A DNA stretch of 64,000 bases from Fulvivirga maritima. Its GTDB lineage: Bacteria; Bacteroidota; Bacteroidia; Cytophagales; Cyclobacteriaceae. The notes beneath the pieces are model-generated. The model did no database searches. It was not told the origin of the DNA and saw only the letters and a list, made by a program, of their open reading frames with translations. Every line of letters starts with the position of its first letter. Position 1 is the stretch's first letter. Positions 16,871 to 25,714 of the stretch are shown in pieces. The DNA is taken from NCBI RefSeq assembly GCF_021389955.1, contig NZ_CP089980.1, positions 3,591,001-3,655,000 of the forward strand. The letters are read 5' to 3'. Both the position numbers and the translations under genes were made by a program.

Positions 16871-18562
16871 ATGGATGTTCAAATCTGGACCTACATTATT
16901 GTAGGACTTTCCTTCGCTTTATATATAGGTATTGCGGTGTGGTCTCGCGCTTCCTCTACCAAAGATTTTTATGTAGCCGGTGGTGGAGTGCACCCATTGG
17001 CGAATGGTATGGCCACGGCTGCTGATTGGATGTCAGCGGCCTCTTTTATTTCAATGGCTGGCATTATTTCCTTTATGGGATACGATGGATCTGTCTACCT
17101 CATGGGGTGGACCGGCGGGTATGTATTATTGGCACTTTTGCTGGCACCCTATTTACGCAAGTTTGGCAAATTTACCGTCCCTGATTTTATTGGCGATAGG
17201 TACTACTCAAATGCAGCTCGAACGGTGGCAGTAATTTGTGCTATTTTCATCTCCTTTACCTATGTAGCAGGTCAGATGCGCGGAGTGGGAGTGGTATTTT
17301 CTCGCTTTTTGGAAGTGCCTGTAGAGTGGGGAGTGATCATTGGGATGTTTATTGTGTTCTTTTATGCAGTGCTTGGAGGCATGAAAGGCATTACTTATAC
17401 TCAGGTAGCTCAGTTTTGCGTGTTAATATTTGCCTATATGGTGCCTGCTATTTTCATAGCACTGCAACTTACGGATACCTTGCTGCCGCAGCTGGGCTTT
17501 ATGGGGACCTTGAAAGATGGCTCTTTTCTTTTAGATAAGCTCGATGGCTTGCATCAGGAGCTTGGTTTTGCTGCTTATACCAGTGGTTCAAAAGATGTTT
17601 TTGACGTTTTTTGTATCACCGCGGCCCTTATGATTGGCACCGCGGGACTACCTCATGTAATAGTTCGATTCTTTACAGTTCCCAGGGTGAAAGATGCTCG
17701 TACCTCTGCCGGTTATGCACTTATATTTATAGCTATTTTGTATACTACAGCACCAGCCATTGCTGCTTTTGCCAGAACCAATCTCATCGATACAGTGAGT
17801 GATAAACCTTATGACACTATGCCTGAATGGTTTTCAAAATGGGAAAGTACAGGTTTGATAACCTATGATGATAAAAATAATGATGGTAAAATTCAATATT
17901 TGGGCGATGCTGCCAATAACGAATTGCAAATAGATCGTGATATTATGGTGCTGGCTAACCCCGAAATAGCGCAGTTGCCTAATTGGGTAATTGCCTTGGT
18001 AGCTGCTGGTGGCTTGGCCGCGGCACTCTCTACGGCAGCAGGTCTTTTGCTGGTTATTTCTACAGCGGTATCACATGACTTGATTAAGAAGCAATTGGCT
18101 CCCAATATTTCTGAGGGAAAGGAGCTGATGTGGGCGCGTATGGCTGCAGGTGCAGCGGTGATAGTGGCTGGCTATTTTGGTATAAACCCTCCCGGTTTTG
18201 TGGCTCAGGTGGTGGCTTTTGCTTTTGGCTTGGCGGCGGCATCTTTCTTCCCAGCTATAGTATTGGGTATTTTTTATAAAAGAATGAATAAGGAAGGAGC
18301 AATAGCGGGAATGGTGATAGGCTTGTTATTCACCATGTCTTACATCATTTATTTTAAATTCATATTTAGTAGTGCTGATGCTGCTGATCACTGGTGGTTA
18401 GGCGTATCTCCGGAAGGAATAGGAGCAGTAGGAATGGCTATTAACTTTGTGGTTTCGATCATTATATCTGCTTTTACCCCTGCGCCACCGGCTGAGATCC
18501 AAGATATGGTGGAAGATATCCGTTATCCCAGAGGGGCTGCAAAAGAGGTGGAGGTGCATTGA
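16871..18562 (+). CDS. Sodium:solute symporter, SSS family (acetate-permease-like)
   Basis: 563 residues with about 13 membrane helices. The N-terminal signature YVAGGGVHPLANGMATAADWMSAASF is typical of the SSS subgroup paired with DUF4212. Further hallmarks are GLPHVIVRFFTVP and GGLAAALSTAAGLLLVIS. A hydrophilic loop around residues 310-360 (EWFSKWESTGLITYDDKN, NDGKIQYLG) is a feature of this subgroup and contains a calcium-loop-like NDGK. It forms an operon with the DUF4212 gene. Likely substrates in the family are small monocarboxylates such as acetate; nothing here decides which. Confidence 0.88.
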   Translation: MDVQIWTYIIVGLSFALYIGIAVWSRASSTKDFYVAGGGVHPLANGMATAADWMSAASFISMAGIISFMGYDGSVYLMGWTGGYVLLALLLAPYLRKFGKFTVPDFIGDRYYSNAARTVAVICAIFISFTYVAGQMRGVGVVFSRFLEVPVEWGVIIGMFIVFFYAVLGGMKGITYTQVAQFCVLIFAYMVPAIFIALQLTDTLLPQLGFMGTLKDGSFLLDKLDGLHQELGFAAYTSGSKDVFDVFCITAALMIGTAGLPHVIVRFFTVPRVKDARTSAGYALIFIAILYTTAPAIAAFARTNLIDTVSDKPYDTMPEWFSKWESTGLITYDDKNNDGKIQYLGDAANNELQIDRDIMVLANPEIAQLPNWVIALVAAGGLAAALSTAAGLLLVISTAVSHDLIKKQLAPNISEGKELMWARMAAGAAVIVAGYFGINPPGFVAQVVAFAFGLAAASFFPAIVLGIFYKRMNKEGAIAGMVIGLLFTMSYIIYFKFIFSSADAADHWWLGVSPEGIGAVGMAINFVVSIIISAFTPAPPAEIQDMVEDIRYPRGAAKEVEVH

Positions 18563-18582
18563 GTTTTATGATAATTAGTAGA

Positions 18583-18630
18583 TTTGTAAAAAAGTTTGTA
18601 AAAAAGTTTGTAAAAAAGTTTGTAAAAAAG
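18583..18630. repeat. Four exact tandem copies of a 12-mer
   Basis: TTTGTAAAAAAG repeated four times without change (18583-18630), starting 21 bases after the symporter stop. Not coding. Period 12 (not 10.5) and exactness suggest recent slippage expansion; could serve as a simple variable-number marker. Confidence 0.95.
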
Positions 18631-18659
18631 TAGGTGTATTAAAAATGTTAAAGATAAAA

Positions 18660-18686
18660 AAAGATCAACCTTTAAGGTTGATCTTT
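18660..18686. terminator. Hairpin, probable terminator
   Basis: Perfect 11-bp stem AAAGATCAACC / GGTTGATCTTT with a 5-base loop. The preceding A run makes a long T tract on the minus strand, while the plus strand has only TTT after the stem. It could end the symporter transcript or act in the leader of the next gene, whose GTG lies 14 bases downstream. Confidence 0.5.
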
Positions 18687-18700
18687 CGCAGGACATTTTA

Positions 18701-19102
18701 GTGGATAAATTAACATATCAAAATGATAAGATTCAATTGATCAAAACTGGTGAGTTGAACTTTGAGTCGAAGTTTAAATACAGTTACTATTTAAATTCTT
18801 TTCATCTGTTTTTAAGAGGGGGTGTAACTCTGGTAAATAAAAATGGAACAATTGAGATAACTATTGAAAATAGGCTAGATCCATTTGATAGATCATTTCT
18901 TTTTGTGATCTACATATTATTTTTTGGTATTTATATGATAACCTTATTAAAGGGGATAAGTGATTTGAATAATGCATATGTGTTCTTGTTTCCTATCGTT
19001 ATGAGTGGGGTTGGTTATATACAACTGAGTACGCTTCATGAAGAGTCGGTGGATGTCATAAAAAGAATAGCAAAGAATCCCGTTCCTCCCACTTTTAATT
19101 GA
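18701..19102 (+). CDS. Hypothetical two-helix membrane protein
   Basis: 133 residues from a GTG at 18701. Residues 1-60 are mixed polar/beta-like (YYLNSFHLFLRGGVTLV), then two hydrophobic segments (FLFVIYILFFGIYMITLL and AYVFLFPIVMSGVGYIQL) and a short charged tail. Not recognised. It converges with the AraC gene with only 5 bases between stops. Base composition is more A+T rich than its neighbours. Confidence 0.55.
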   Translation: MDKLTYQNDKIQLIKTGELNFESKFKYSYYLNSFHLFLRGGVTLVNKNGTIEITIENRLDPFDRSFLFVIYILFFGIYMITLLKGISDLNNAYVFLFPIVMSGVGYIQLSTLHEESVDVIKRIAKNPVPPTFN

Positions 19103-19107
19103 TAGTT

Positions 19108-19956
19108 CTAGACCACTACCTTTCTCATCTCTTTCCTAAATGCCACCGGACTCATACCTCTGTTTTTTCTAAAGAATTTATTCAGATGACTCTCATCAGT
19201 AAATCCCATGGTAAAGGCAATTTCATTAATACGAAGGCTACTGTGTTTCAAGCGATGTTCTATCAGTTTTAAGCGATAGCTGGTAATATATTGCTGTAGG
19301 GTTTCTGATGTATGTTTTTTGAAATATCGGCCTAAGTATGATTCAGAAATGCCAAATACACTGCTAATGGCTTTTGATCTTATCTTGTCAGGTTCATAAA
19401 TATGCTGCTGTATATAGTGTAGAATATCCAGAATTTTTTCTTCACTATATTCCGTTATGGTGTTTGGCAGGTATTTAGCTATGTTGCGAGCCACTACTAC
19501 AATCAAGGTGTTGATCATTTGCTCAGTTAATTCGGTATTATACAAATCCTGATTGAGGTACTCACGAATGATAGCCTCTACCATAGGCCTTACCAGTAAT
19601 TTATCACTTTGGTTTTTCAGTATACATCCAGGTTGTCTACCAGCATTTTGAAGTATAAACTCTATTCTTTCAATATTGGTACTTTGCAGCCCAGCAGATT
19701 GAATATAAATATCATTAAACCTAAGAAAGAAAAAGGTGGTGGGCTGTTCGATTTCAAATTGATGACAATCATACGGGGTGATCAAAAACATGTGATTATC
19801 ACGGTATTTGAACTTGTTTTGGTTGATGCATTGATACCCAGAACCAGAAAGCACATATACCAGCTCGAAGAATGTGTTTTTCCTACCCATTTCCGGGCTT
19901 TCCTCCATGGTAACATATTCTACCTCATAGGGTTGGTACAGACTTTTCTTTTTCAT
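19108..19956 (-). CDS. AraC-family transcriptional regulator
   Basis: 282 residues using the ATG at 19956 (MKKKSLYQPYEVEYV); a longer frame to 20025 would overlap the promoter region of the divergent gene. Residues about 10-130 form a cupin-like sensor domain, and the last 100 residues hold two helix-turn-helix motifs (ISSVFGISESYLGRYFKKHT and INEIAFTMGFTDESHLNKFF). Divergent placement from the oxidoreductase at 20048, with 92 bases between the starts, suggests that it controls that gene and perhaps the following aldo/keto reductases. Ligand unknown. Confidence 0.85.
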   Translation of the reverse strand: MKKKSLYQPYEVEYVTMEESPEMGRKNTFFELVYVLSGSGYQCINQNKFKYRDNHMFLITPYDCHQFEIEQPTTFFFLRFNDIYIQSAGLQSTNIERIEFILQNAGRQPGCILKNQSDKLLVRPMVEAIIREYLNQDLYNTELTEQMINTLIVVVARNIAKYLPNTITEYSEEKILDILHYIQQHIYEPDKIRSKAISSVFGISESYLGRYFKKHTSETLQQYITSYRLKLIEHRLKHSSLRINEIAFTMGFTDESHLNKFFRKNRGMSPVAFRKEMRKVVV

Positions 19957-19995
19957 ACTACAAATTACAGGATTAACGAAAACATATACCACTAC

Positions 19996-20021
19996 TTGGT
20001 TTGTTATCTGGTATATATTTG
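19996..20021 (+). promoter_or_regulatory. Candidate Bacteroidota promoter for the MDR oxidoreductase
   Basis: TTG at 19996-19998 and TATATTTG at 20014-20021 match the -33 TTG and -7 TAnnTTTG elements of Bacteroidota. The spacer of 15 is shorter than the usual 17-23, which lowers confidence. It would give a leader of about 20 bases before the ATG at 20048. Confidence 0.35.
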
Positions 20022-20047
20022 TCATACAAAAACAGCAATAAGTATTT

Positions 20048-20989
20048 ATGAAAGCAATAGTATTAGAAAAAGGCGGTGGAGTAGAAGAGTTAAAGCATAA
20101 AGAAATAGATAAGCCTGCAATTCAGGAAAACGAGGTGCTTATAAAGGTAAAAGCATTGGGTATTAACCCTGTAGATGTAAAAACCAGATCAGGGAAGGCC
20201 TTTTACAGTAAGCTGGAAGGCGATGATCTTATGATTCTGGGTTGGGATGTAGCCGGAGTGGTGGAGGCTGTAGGTAGTGCAGTTGCTAAGTTTAAAGAGG
20301 GCGATGCTGTATTTGGGATGGTTAACTTTCCCGGACACGGTAAAGCTTATGCTGAGTATGTAGCTTCACCGGCAGATCATTTGGCTCTAAAACCTGAAAA
20401 GATATCCTTTGAAGAAGCGGCGGCATCTACTTTGGCGGCGCTTACCGCATATCAGGATCTGGTTCATCAGGCTAATGTGCAGGCTGGGCAGCGCGTAGTG
20501 GTACATGCAGCAGCGGGTGGCGTAGGGCATTTTGCAGTGCAAATAGCCAAAAGCCTGGGCGCATATGTAATAGGTACATCCTCTGCAGGCAATAAAGATT
20601 TTGTGTTAGAGCTGGGAGCTGATGAACATATAGATTATAAAGCTAAGAATTTTGAAGAGGTGGCCAAGGATATTGATCTGGTGATAGAAATAGTAGGTGG
20701 AGAAAACATTAAGCGATCAGTAAATACAGTGAAGCCTGGTGGTAAGCTGGTAAGTAATCTCGGTTTTAATGATGAAGCAGCGGCCTTAGCGGAAAAAAGA
20801 GGAGTTGATGGTAAGAACTATCTGGTACAATCTAGCGGTGAAGACATGGATCAGTTAGCTGACCTGCTGGCCACAGGGAAAGTAAAAGCACATGTATTTA
20901 AGACCTTTGCTTTTGATGAATTGGCTGAAGCTCATTTACAGGTAGAAACTGGCCACACAAGAGGTAAGGTAGTGGTTACATTACCTTAA
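20048..20989 (+). CDS. NADP-dependent quinone-oxidoreductase-like MDR enzyme
   Basis: 313 residues. Typical medium-chain dehydrogenase/reductase layout without structural zinc: N-terminal GroES-like fold (GINPVDVKTRSGKAFY), a Rossmann fold with the dinucleotide motif HAAAGGVGHFAVQIAKSLGA near residue 155, and a C-terminal HTRGKVVV. The family reduces quinones or activated alkenes with NADPH in the cytoplasm. It heads a run of three oxidoreductase genes and is divergent from the AraC regulator. Confidence 0.88.
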   Translation: MKAIVLEKGGGVEELKHKEIDKPAIQENEVLIKVKALGINPVDVKTRSGKAFYSKLEGDDLMILGWDVAGVVEAVGSAVAKFKEGDAVFGMVNFPGHGKAYAEYVASPADHLALKPEKISFEEAAASTLAALTAYQDLVHQANVQAGQRVVVHAAAGGVGHFAVQIAKSLGAYVIGTSSAGNKDFVLELGADEHIDYKAKNFEEVAKDIDLVIEIVGGENIKRSVNTVKPGGKLVSNLGFNDEAAALAEKRGVDGKNYLVQSSGEDMDQLADLLATGKVKAHVFKTFAFDELAEAHLQVETGHTRGKVVVTLP

Positions 20990-21075
20990 AAATAGTCTAA
21001 AAACAATGCTCTGGGCTTAACCAAATGGCCTTTAAGAACATTATACCTATATCAACTAACCTAAAAAATATAGTT

Positions 21076-21918
21076 ATGGTAACAGAAAAAGTAAATCTCA
21101 CATATAAAATCGGTGACCTTGAAGTGAACCGATTAGGTTTTGGTGGCATGCAACTGACCGGAAAAGGCGTTTGGGGTGAAGTACCGGATAGAGAAAATGG
21201 CCTTAAAGTGCTGCAGAAAGCAGTGGAGTTGGGCGTTAATTTCATTGATACCGCAGATTCTTATGGGCCATATACTAATGAAAAACTAATAGCAGATGCC
21301 TTACATCCCTATAAAGAAGGATTGGTTATAGCCACTAAGTCTGGATTAGAAAGGCCTGGGCCAGATAATTGGGTGCCTAATGGAGATCCCAGTCATATTA
21401 AAAAGGCCATTGCAGGGAGTATGGAGAGGCTTCAGGTAGAGCAAATAGACTTGTGGCAGCTGCACAGGATAGATTCAAAAGTGCCGGTTAGGGAAACCTT
21501 AGAACCCGTAATAAAAGCGGTTGAAGATGGAAAAATAAAGTATGTTGGCCTTTCTGAGGTAACGGTAGATCAAATTAAGGAAGTTCAGGACTTGTTGCCG
21601 ATTGTTTCAGTACAAAACAGGTACAACCTGGGCGACAGAGAGTGGGAAGAAGTGCTTGATTATACTACAGAAAACGGCTTGGCATTTATTCCCTGGTTTC
21701 CTTTGGCATCAGGACCAGATAAGATGCAGGAAAAAATAGAAAGCATAGCTAAAAAGCATTCGGCTACCACAGCTCAGATAGCGCTGACCTGGTTACTGAA
21801 AAGAGCAGAGAATATATTGCTGATCCCGGGTACCAAGTCGCTAGAGCATTTGGAAGAAAATATTAAAGCCACAGAGATAGAATTGACAGATAGTGAGTTT
21901 GAGGCTTTATCTAAGTGA
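21076..21918 (+). CDS. Aldo/keto reductase
   Basis: 280 residues from the ATG at 21076 (MVTEKVNLTYKIGDLEVNRL); an upstream ATG at 21025 would add 17 residues that do not look like the family. The catalytic tetrad of aldo/keto reductases is visible: Asp and Tyr in FIDTADSYGPYTNE, Lys in ATKSG, His in LWQLHRID. The C-terminal NADPH site reads LLIPGTKSLEHLEENI. Likely reduces aldehydes or ketones in the cytoplasm. It follows the MDR gene by about 85 bases and is probably co-transcribed. Confidence 0.88.
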   Translation: MVTEKVNLTYKIGDLEVNRLGFGGMQLTGKGVWGEVPDRENGLKVLQKAVELGVNFIDTADSYGPYTNEKLIADALHPYKEGLVIATKSGLERPGPDNWVPNGDPSHIKKAIAGSMERLQVEQIDLWQLHRIDSKVPVRETLEPVIKAVEDGKIKYVGLSEVTVDQIKEVQDLLPIVSVQNRYNLGDREWEEVLDYTTENGLAFIPWFPLASGPDKMQEKIESIAKKHSATTAQIALTWLLKRAENILLIPGTKSLEHLEENIKATEIELTDSEFEALSK

Positions 21919-21924
21919 ATTTAA

Positions 21925-22054
21925 AAGGTGTATCAAAAGTGTTTCTAACAAGGTAAGAGGTGATATTGTGCCTCGCAATAACTAGTGTAGAACGAGTTAG
22001 TCTGAAGTACATGAAGGCTAGCCGCAATAAGAATTATCAACTTTGATACACCTT
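21925..22054. repeat. Intergenic inverted-repeat element, copy A
   Basis: A 130-bp block bounded by AAGGTGTATCAAAAGT (21925-21940) and its near-complement AACTTTGATACACCTT (22039-22054), which lacks one T. It fills the gap between the two aldo/keto reductase genes and has no reading frame. The end sequences recur, in related form, at 23102-23230 and 54614-54738. Could fold into a large hairpin, or be a non-autonomous mobile element. Confidence 0.65.
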
Positions 22055-22075
22055 CATTTTAAATAATATTTAATT

Positions 22076-23059
22076 ATGAAACAAAGAGAATTAGGAAAAA
22101 CTGGCGTGAAGTTATCAGCCATAGGGCTGGGCTGCATGGGTATGAGCCATGCTTACGGCGAGCGTAATGATGCCGAATCTATTGCTACTTTAAAAAGGGC
22201 GATTGAATTAGGCATTAACTTCTGGGATACGGCGGATATTTATGGCAATGGAGAAAATGAGAAGTTAATTTCAGAAGTGCTTAATAGGCATAGAGATAAT
22301 ATATTCCTGGCCACTAAGTTTGGGTTTGTTCCGGGAGAGGGCATGTACAATAATTTCGATGGTTCACCCAAGCATGTTAAAGAAGCAGTGGAGGCAAGCT
22401 TAAAACGATTAAATACAGAAGTAATTGATTTGTATTATGCTCACAGAGTAGACCCGAAAGTGCCTATTGAAGAAACAGTAGGAGCTATGGCGGATCTGGT
22501 AAAAGAAGGGAAAGTCAAATATTTAGGACTCTCAGAAGCTTCCGCTACTTCTATAAGAAAAGCTCATGCAGTGCATCCTATTTCGGCCTTGCAAAGTGAG
22601 TATTCTTTACTTACCAGAGAGGTGGAAAATGAAATATTGCCTCTGTGTAAGGAATTGAATATCACCTTTGTGCCTTTCAGTCCGTTAGCGAGAGGTTTGG
22701 TAACTAATACACTTAATGTCGCTGAGCTGAAGGATAATGATTTTCGTAAGCAGCTACCTCGCTATCAGGAGGAATATGCTGAGAATAATCAAAACCTGGC
22801 TAGGGAATTTGCGGCGATGGCGCAGGAGAAACTTTGTACACCCGCACAGCTGGCTATAGCCTGGGTGCTACATCAGGGAGATAATATTATCCCTATTCCT
22901 GGTACTAAAAAACGTAAATATTTAGAAGAAAATGCCGGAAGTGTGGAGGTGGAACTTACTCCTGATGACTTGAATAAAATTGAAGATTTATTAAAAAAAT
23001 ATCCTGATACCGGAGCCAGGTATAGTGAGAAAATGGCTCAGATGGTAGATAAGGGATAG
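22076..23059 (+). CDS. Aldo/keto reductase (YajO/AKR13-like)
   Basis: 327 residues. N-terminal [20 protein letters not shown] is a hallmark of this AKR group. Catalytic residues: Asp and Tyr in [13 protein letters not shown], Lys in ATKFGF, His in LYYAHRVD. The C-terminal cofactor loop reads [18 protein letters not shown]. Similar in fold to the preceding gene but not a recent duplicate. It is flanked on both sides by related inverted-repeat elements (21925-22054 and 23102-23230), so it may have its own transcript. Confidence 0.9.
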   Translation: MKQRELGKTGVKLSAIGLGCMGMSHAYGERNDAESIATLKRAIELGINFWDTADIYGNGENEKLISEVLNRHRDNIFLATKFGFVPGEGMYNNFDGSPKHVKEAVEASLKRLNTEVIDLYYAHRVDPKVPIEETVGAMADLVKEGKVKYLGLSEASATSIRKAHAVHPISALQSEYSLLTREVENEILPLCKELNITFVPFSPLARGLVTNTLNVAELKDNDFRKQLPRYQEEYAENNQNLAREFAAMAQEKLCTPAQLAIAWVLHQGDNIIPIPGTKKRKYLEENAGSVEVELTPDDLNKIEDLLKKYPDTGARYSEKMAQMVDKG

Positions 23060-23101
23060 GAAGATAGTTTTTTGCTAAGACTAATGTTAATAATGTGTAA
23101 A

Positions 23102-23230
23102 AGAGGGTGTATCAAAAGTGCCTATGGCTATTGGTTTTCAAATTGAGGTACTTGAAATAGGCTTCTAATTAAAATTCGGAAGACTTTTGATTCCTCAATC
23201 TGGCTTAAGATAACTTTTGATACAACTCTT
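23102..23230. repeat. Intergenic inverted-repeat element, copy B
   Basis: 129 bp with ends AGAGGGTGTATCAAAAGT (23102-23119) and AACTTTTGATACAACTCTT (23212-23230). Inside it an ATTGAGGTACTTGAAAT stretch resembles ATTGAGGCTCTCGAAAT in copy C, and CCTCAATCTG is the complement of CAGATTGAGG in copy C, giving a nested palindrome. Lies between convergent genes, so it may also end both transcripts. Confidence 0.65.
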
Positions 23231-23260
23231 TTATAACTCTAAATAAGGACTATTTTCATT

Positions 23261-24130
23261 TTATGAAGGCAATGCTTTCATAAAGCTCCTGATCTTTTCA
23301 ATAATTTCTTCGCCACATTCTTCTAAGGCAAAATGTCCGGTGTCATAGAGGTTATAATCTATGTTTTTGATGTCCTTCTTAAAAGCACTGGCTCCACTTT
23401 CGGGGAAATATTCATCGTTTTTACCCCACACTACCAGCACGGCAGGTTGGTGTTCTCTCATGTACTGCTGCCATTCCGGGTATAGTTTCACGTTATTTCT
23501 ATAATCATAAAACAAGTCAAGATTAAGCTCATGTACATTAGGCCTTGATACTTTTAGCAAGTCTATATTCCAAGTGTCAGGATTTATGTTTTCCTCGTTT
23601 TTAGTACCATGTACATAGTGCCATTTTAACCCTTCTACTGTAAAAGCATGATGTAGCGCTTTTTCAGTTTCTGGATTTCGATCTTTCCAGAGTGCTTTAA
23701 TATCTTCCCAAGCCTCACCAAGACCTTCTTCATAAGCATTTCCATTTTGCGTGATGATGGCTGTTATTCTTTCCGGATGAGCCGTGGCTATTCTAAACCC
23801 AACCGGAGCGCCATAATCCTGCATCATAATAGCATATGAATCAATGCCTTTTTGCTCAAGAAACAGGTTAGTAATTCGAGCCAGGTTATCAAAGGTATAT
23901 TCAAATGTTTTGGGAGGCGGAACATCACTGTTTCCAAACCCCGGATAGTCAGGAGCAATAAGGTGAAACTCATCATATAACTGATACATCACCTTCCTGT
24001 ACTGATGTGAAGAAGATGGATATCCATGTAGCAACACAATGGTTGGCTTTTCAGGGTTTCCTGCTTCTCTATAAGCTATGTTTATACCTTCTACCTCTAA
24101 GTTTTTATACGTTATTCTGTTCATAATCAT
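23261..24130 (-). CDS. Alpha/beta hydrolase (haloalkane-dehalogenase/epoxide-hydrolase group)
   Basis: 289 residues. Oxyanion region LLHGYPSSSHQY, nucleophile elbow MMQDYGAPVG with aspartate as nucleophile, and catalytic histidine in DTGHFALEE. An aspartate nucleophile marks the haloalkane/haloacid dehalogenase and epoxide hydrolase branch rather than esterases. The upstream region contains an operator-like palindrome matching one in front of the TetR gene, so it is probably controlled by that TetR. Starts at 24130 or 24124 cannot be separated. Substrate unknown. Confidence 0.85.
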   Translation of the reverse strand: MIMNRITYKNLEVEGINIAYREAGNPEKPTIVLLHGYPSSSHQYRKVMYQLYDEFHLIAPDYPGFGNSDVPPPKTFEYTFDNLARITNLFLEQKGIDSYAIMMQDYGAPVGFRIATAHPERITAIITQNGNAYEEGLGEAWEDIKALWKDRNPETEKALHHAFTVEGLKWHYVHGTKNEENINPDTWNIDLLKVSRPNVHELNLDLFYDYRNNVKLYPEWQQYMREHQPAVLVVWGKNDEYFPESGASAFKKDIKNIDYNLYDTGHFALEECGEEIIEKIRSFMKALPS

Positions 24131-24141
24131 TAAATTTTAAA

Positions 24142-24163
24142 TTTACGGAACGATCGGTAAAAT
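24142..24163. promoter_or_regulatory. TetR-type operator upstream of the hydrolase
   Basis: TTTACGGAACGATCGGTAAA (from 24143) is a near-palindrome with a central CGATCG. The right half ACGATCGGTAAAAT is identical to the site at 24779-24792. It lies between the TetR stop and the hydrolase start, 12 bases from the ATG. Confidence 0.7.
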
Positions 24164-24179
24164 TTGTAATCAAATTTTT

Positions 24180-24743
24180 TTATTCCTTTAAATATCGATT
24201 TTCAATGTTTTTAAGGGTCATTTCAAAAATGTCAGTTTTATTGGTTCCGTGGCTTACCACCAGGCTTCCTTGTATTTCTACCAAAGAGAGCAAAGCATAG
24301 TCTTTAGATTTTTTCGGCTCTAAGCCTAAATCCAGTCCTATTTTATAAAACACATCTAACCAATCATTAAACCCCTGATTAATCTGCTCTTGAAACAATT
24401 CCAGACCGCCTTGCATAGAAAGCGCTCTTAGCAAACAAACATTTTTACCATTATCGTAAAACGCCTTTATTTGATCTATTCCTTTTTTGAACCTTTTTAT
24501 AGCAGGGAGCTTTTTATCTAAAAGCGTATCAAAAATGGTTTCTTGCGCTGTCTCTGCCACGTCGTTAAGTACCGCAGTCGCCATTTCCTGTTTGCCCTTA
24601 GGAAACCTGTGGTAAAGACTGGCTTTCATTAAGCCCGTAGCTTCTGACAGGTCTTGAAGGCTGGCTCCTTCATACCCTTTGGTGCGAAAAACTTGTGTAA
24701 GCCCTTCTAAAACCTGTGTGTCTAGTACTTTTTGTGGTCGCAT
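24180..24743 (-). CDS. TetR/AcrR-family repressor
   Basis: 187 residues. N-terminal helix-turn-helix: FRTKGYEGASLQDLSEATG then LMKASLYHRFPKGKQEM, the typical TetR DNA-binding domain. The C-terminal helical domain has a cysteine (NVCLLRALSMQGG) but the ligand is unknown. Two near-identical palindromes, one before this gene and one before the downstream hydrolase, point to autoregulation and control of the hydrolase. Genes are ordered tetR then hydrolase on the minus strand, with separate operators. Confidence 0.9.
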   Translation of the reverse strand: MRPQKVLDTQVLEGLTQVFRTKGYEGASLQDLSEATGLMKASLYHRFPKGKQEMATAVLNDVAETAQETIFDTLLDKKLPAIKRFKKGIDQIKAFYDNGKNVCLLRALSMQGGLELFQEQINQGFNDWLDVFYKIGLDLGLEPKKSKDYALLSLVEIQGSLVVSHGTNKTDIFEMTLKNIENRYLKE

Positions 24744-24770
24744 GTATCAAACTTAGAAAACTTATAAATA

Positions 24771-24792
24771 ATTACCAAACGATCGGTAAAAT
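24771..24792. promoter_or_regulatory. TetR-type operator between tetR and the AraC-Ogt gene
   Basis: ATTACCAAACGATCGGTAAA (from 24771) shares ACGATCGGTAAAAT with the site at 24142. It lies 28 bases upstream of the TetR start and 77 bases upstream of the divergent methyltransferase start, so it could affect both. Confidence 0.7.
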
Positions 24793-24868
24793 AACAAAGA
24801 AACTCAGCAAGATTCGGATTGTAGTTGTGCTCATGATCATGGAGTTTTGTAATATTAATTTTAAGAAA

Positions 24869-25714
24869 ATGGAAACTAAGGACAAATTAAGCTTTGATAG
24901 GATAGCCAAGGCTATAGAATATTTACAAGCACATTTTAGGCTACAGCCCAACCTTAATGAGGTGGCCAGGCAGGTACATTTGAGTCCTTCACATTTTCAG
25001 CGACTTTTTACCGAGTGGGCAGGTACCAGCCCTAAAAAGTTTTTGCAATACATAAGTGTGGAGCATGCAAAAGCCATACTACAGCAGCAGGAGGGGAGCA
25101 CTTTATTTGATGCTACATTTGAAACGGGGCTGTCTAGTACCAGTCGTTTACATGATCTTTTTGTGAATATTGAAGGCATGACACCCGCAGAATATAAGAA
25201 TGGAGGAAAGAACCTAATCATTAATTATAGCTGGGCCGAAAGTCCGTTTGGTCACGTGTTGGTGGCGTCTACTCAAAAAGGCATATGCTATATGGAGTTT
25301 CATCAGGAGGAAGAAAGTGCCGTGGAAATGCTCATGGCTAAGTATCCAAAGGCCTCTTTTAATAAAAAAATGGATGATATGCAGCGCAATGCTCTGATTA
25401 TTTTTCAAAAAGACTGGAGCCAGCTTTCTAAGGTGAAGTTACACTTAAAAGGCACTGATTTTCAATTAAAAGTATGGGAAAGTCTGCTAAAAATCCCGAT
25501 GGGTAAATTATCTACCTACGGGCGCATTGCTGAGCAAATAGGAAATCCTAAAGCCTCCCGAGCGGTGGGTACGGCGGTAGGTAATAATCCAGTAGCCTTT
25601 TTAATACCTTGCCACAGGGTGATACAATCTTCAGGGGTATTTGGAGGTTATATGTGGGGAACAGACCGAAAGACCGCGATTATAGGTTGGGAGGGAGTGA
25701 AGGTAGCGCAGTAA
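24869..25714 (+). CDS. AraC-type regulator fused to O6-alkylguanine-DNA methyltransferase (Ada C-terminal parts)
   Basis: 281 residues from the ATG at 24869 (METKDKLSFDRIAKAIEYL); earlier in-frame ATGs would add an unlike leader. Residues 1-105 are an AraC DNA-binding domain (LNEVARQVHLSPSHFQRLFT, then a second helix-turn-helix). Residues about 115-281 are an Ogt/AGT domain with the active site PCHRVIQSSG and GKLSTYGRIAEQIGNPKASR. This is the arrangement of E. coli Ada without its N-terminal zinc domain. The methyltransferase removes O6-methylguanine by self-methylation. AlkB and an Ada zinc-domain remnant follow downstream, so the region is an alkylation-repair cluster. Confidence 0.9.
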   Translation: METKDKLSFDRIAKAIEYLQAHFRLQPNLNEVARQVHLSPSHFQRLFTEWAGTSPKKFLQYISVEHAKAILQQQEGSTLFDATFETGLSSTSRLHDLFVNIEGMTPAEYKNGGKNLIINYSWAESPFGHVLVASTQKGICYMEFHQEEESAVEMLMAKYPKASFNKKMDDMQRNALIIFQKDWSQLSKVKLHLKGTDFQLKVWESLLKIPMGKLSTYGRIAEQIGNPKASRAVGTAVGNNPVAFLIPCHRVIQSSGVFGGYMWGTDRKTAIIGWEGVKVAQ

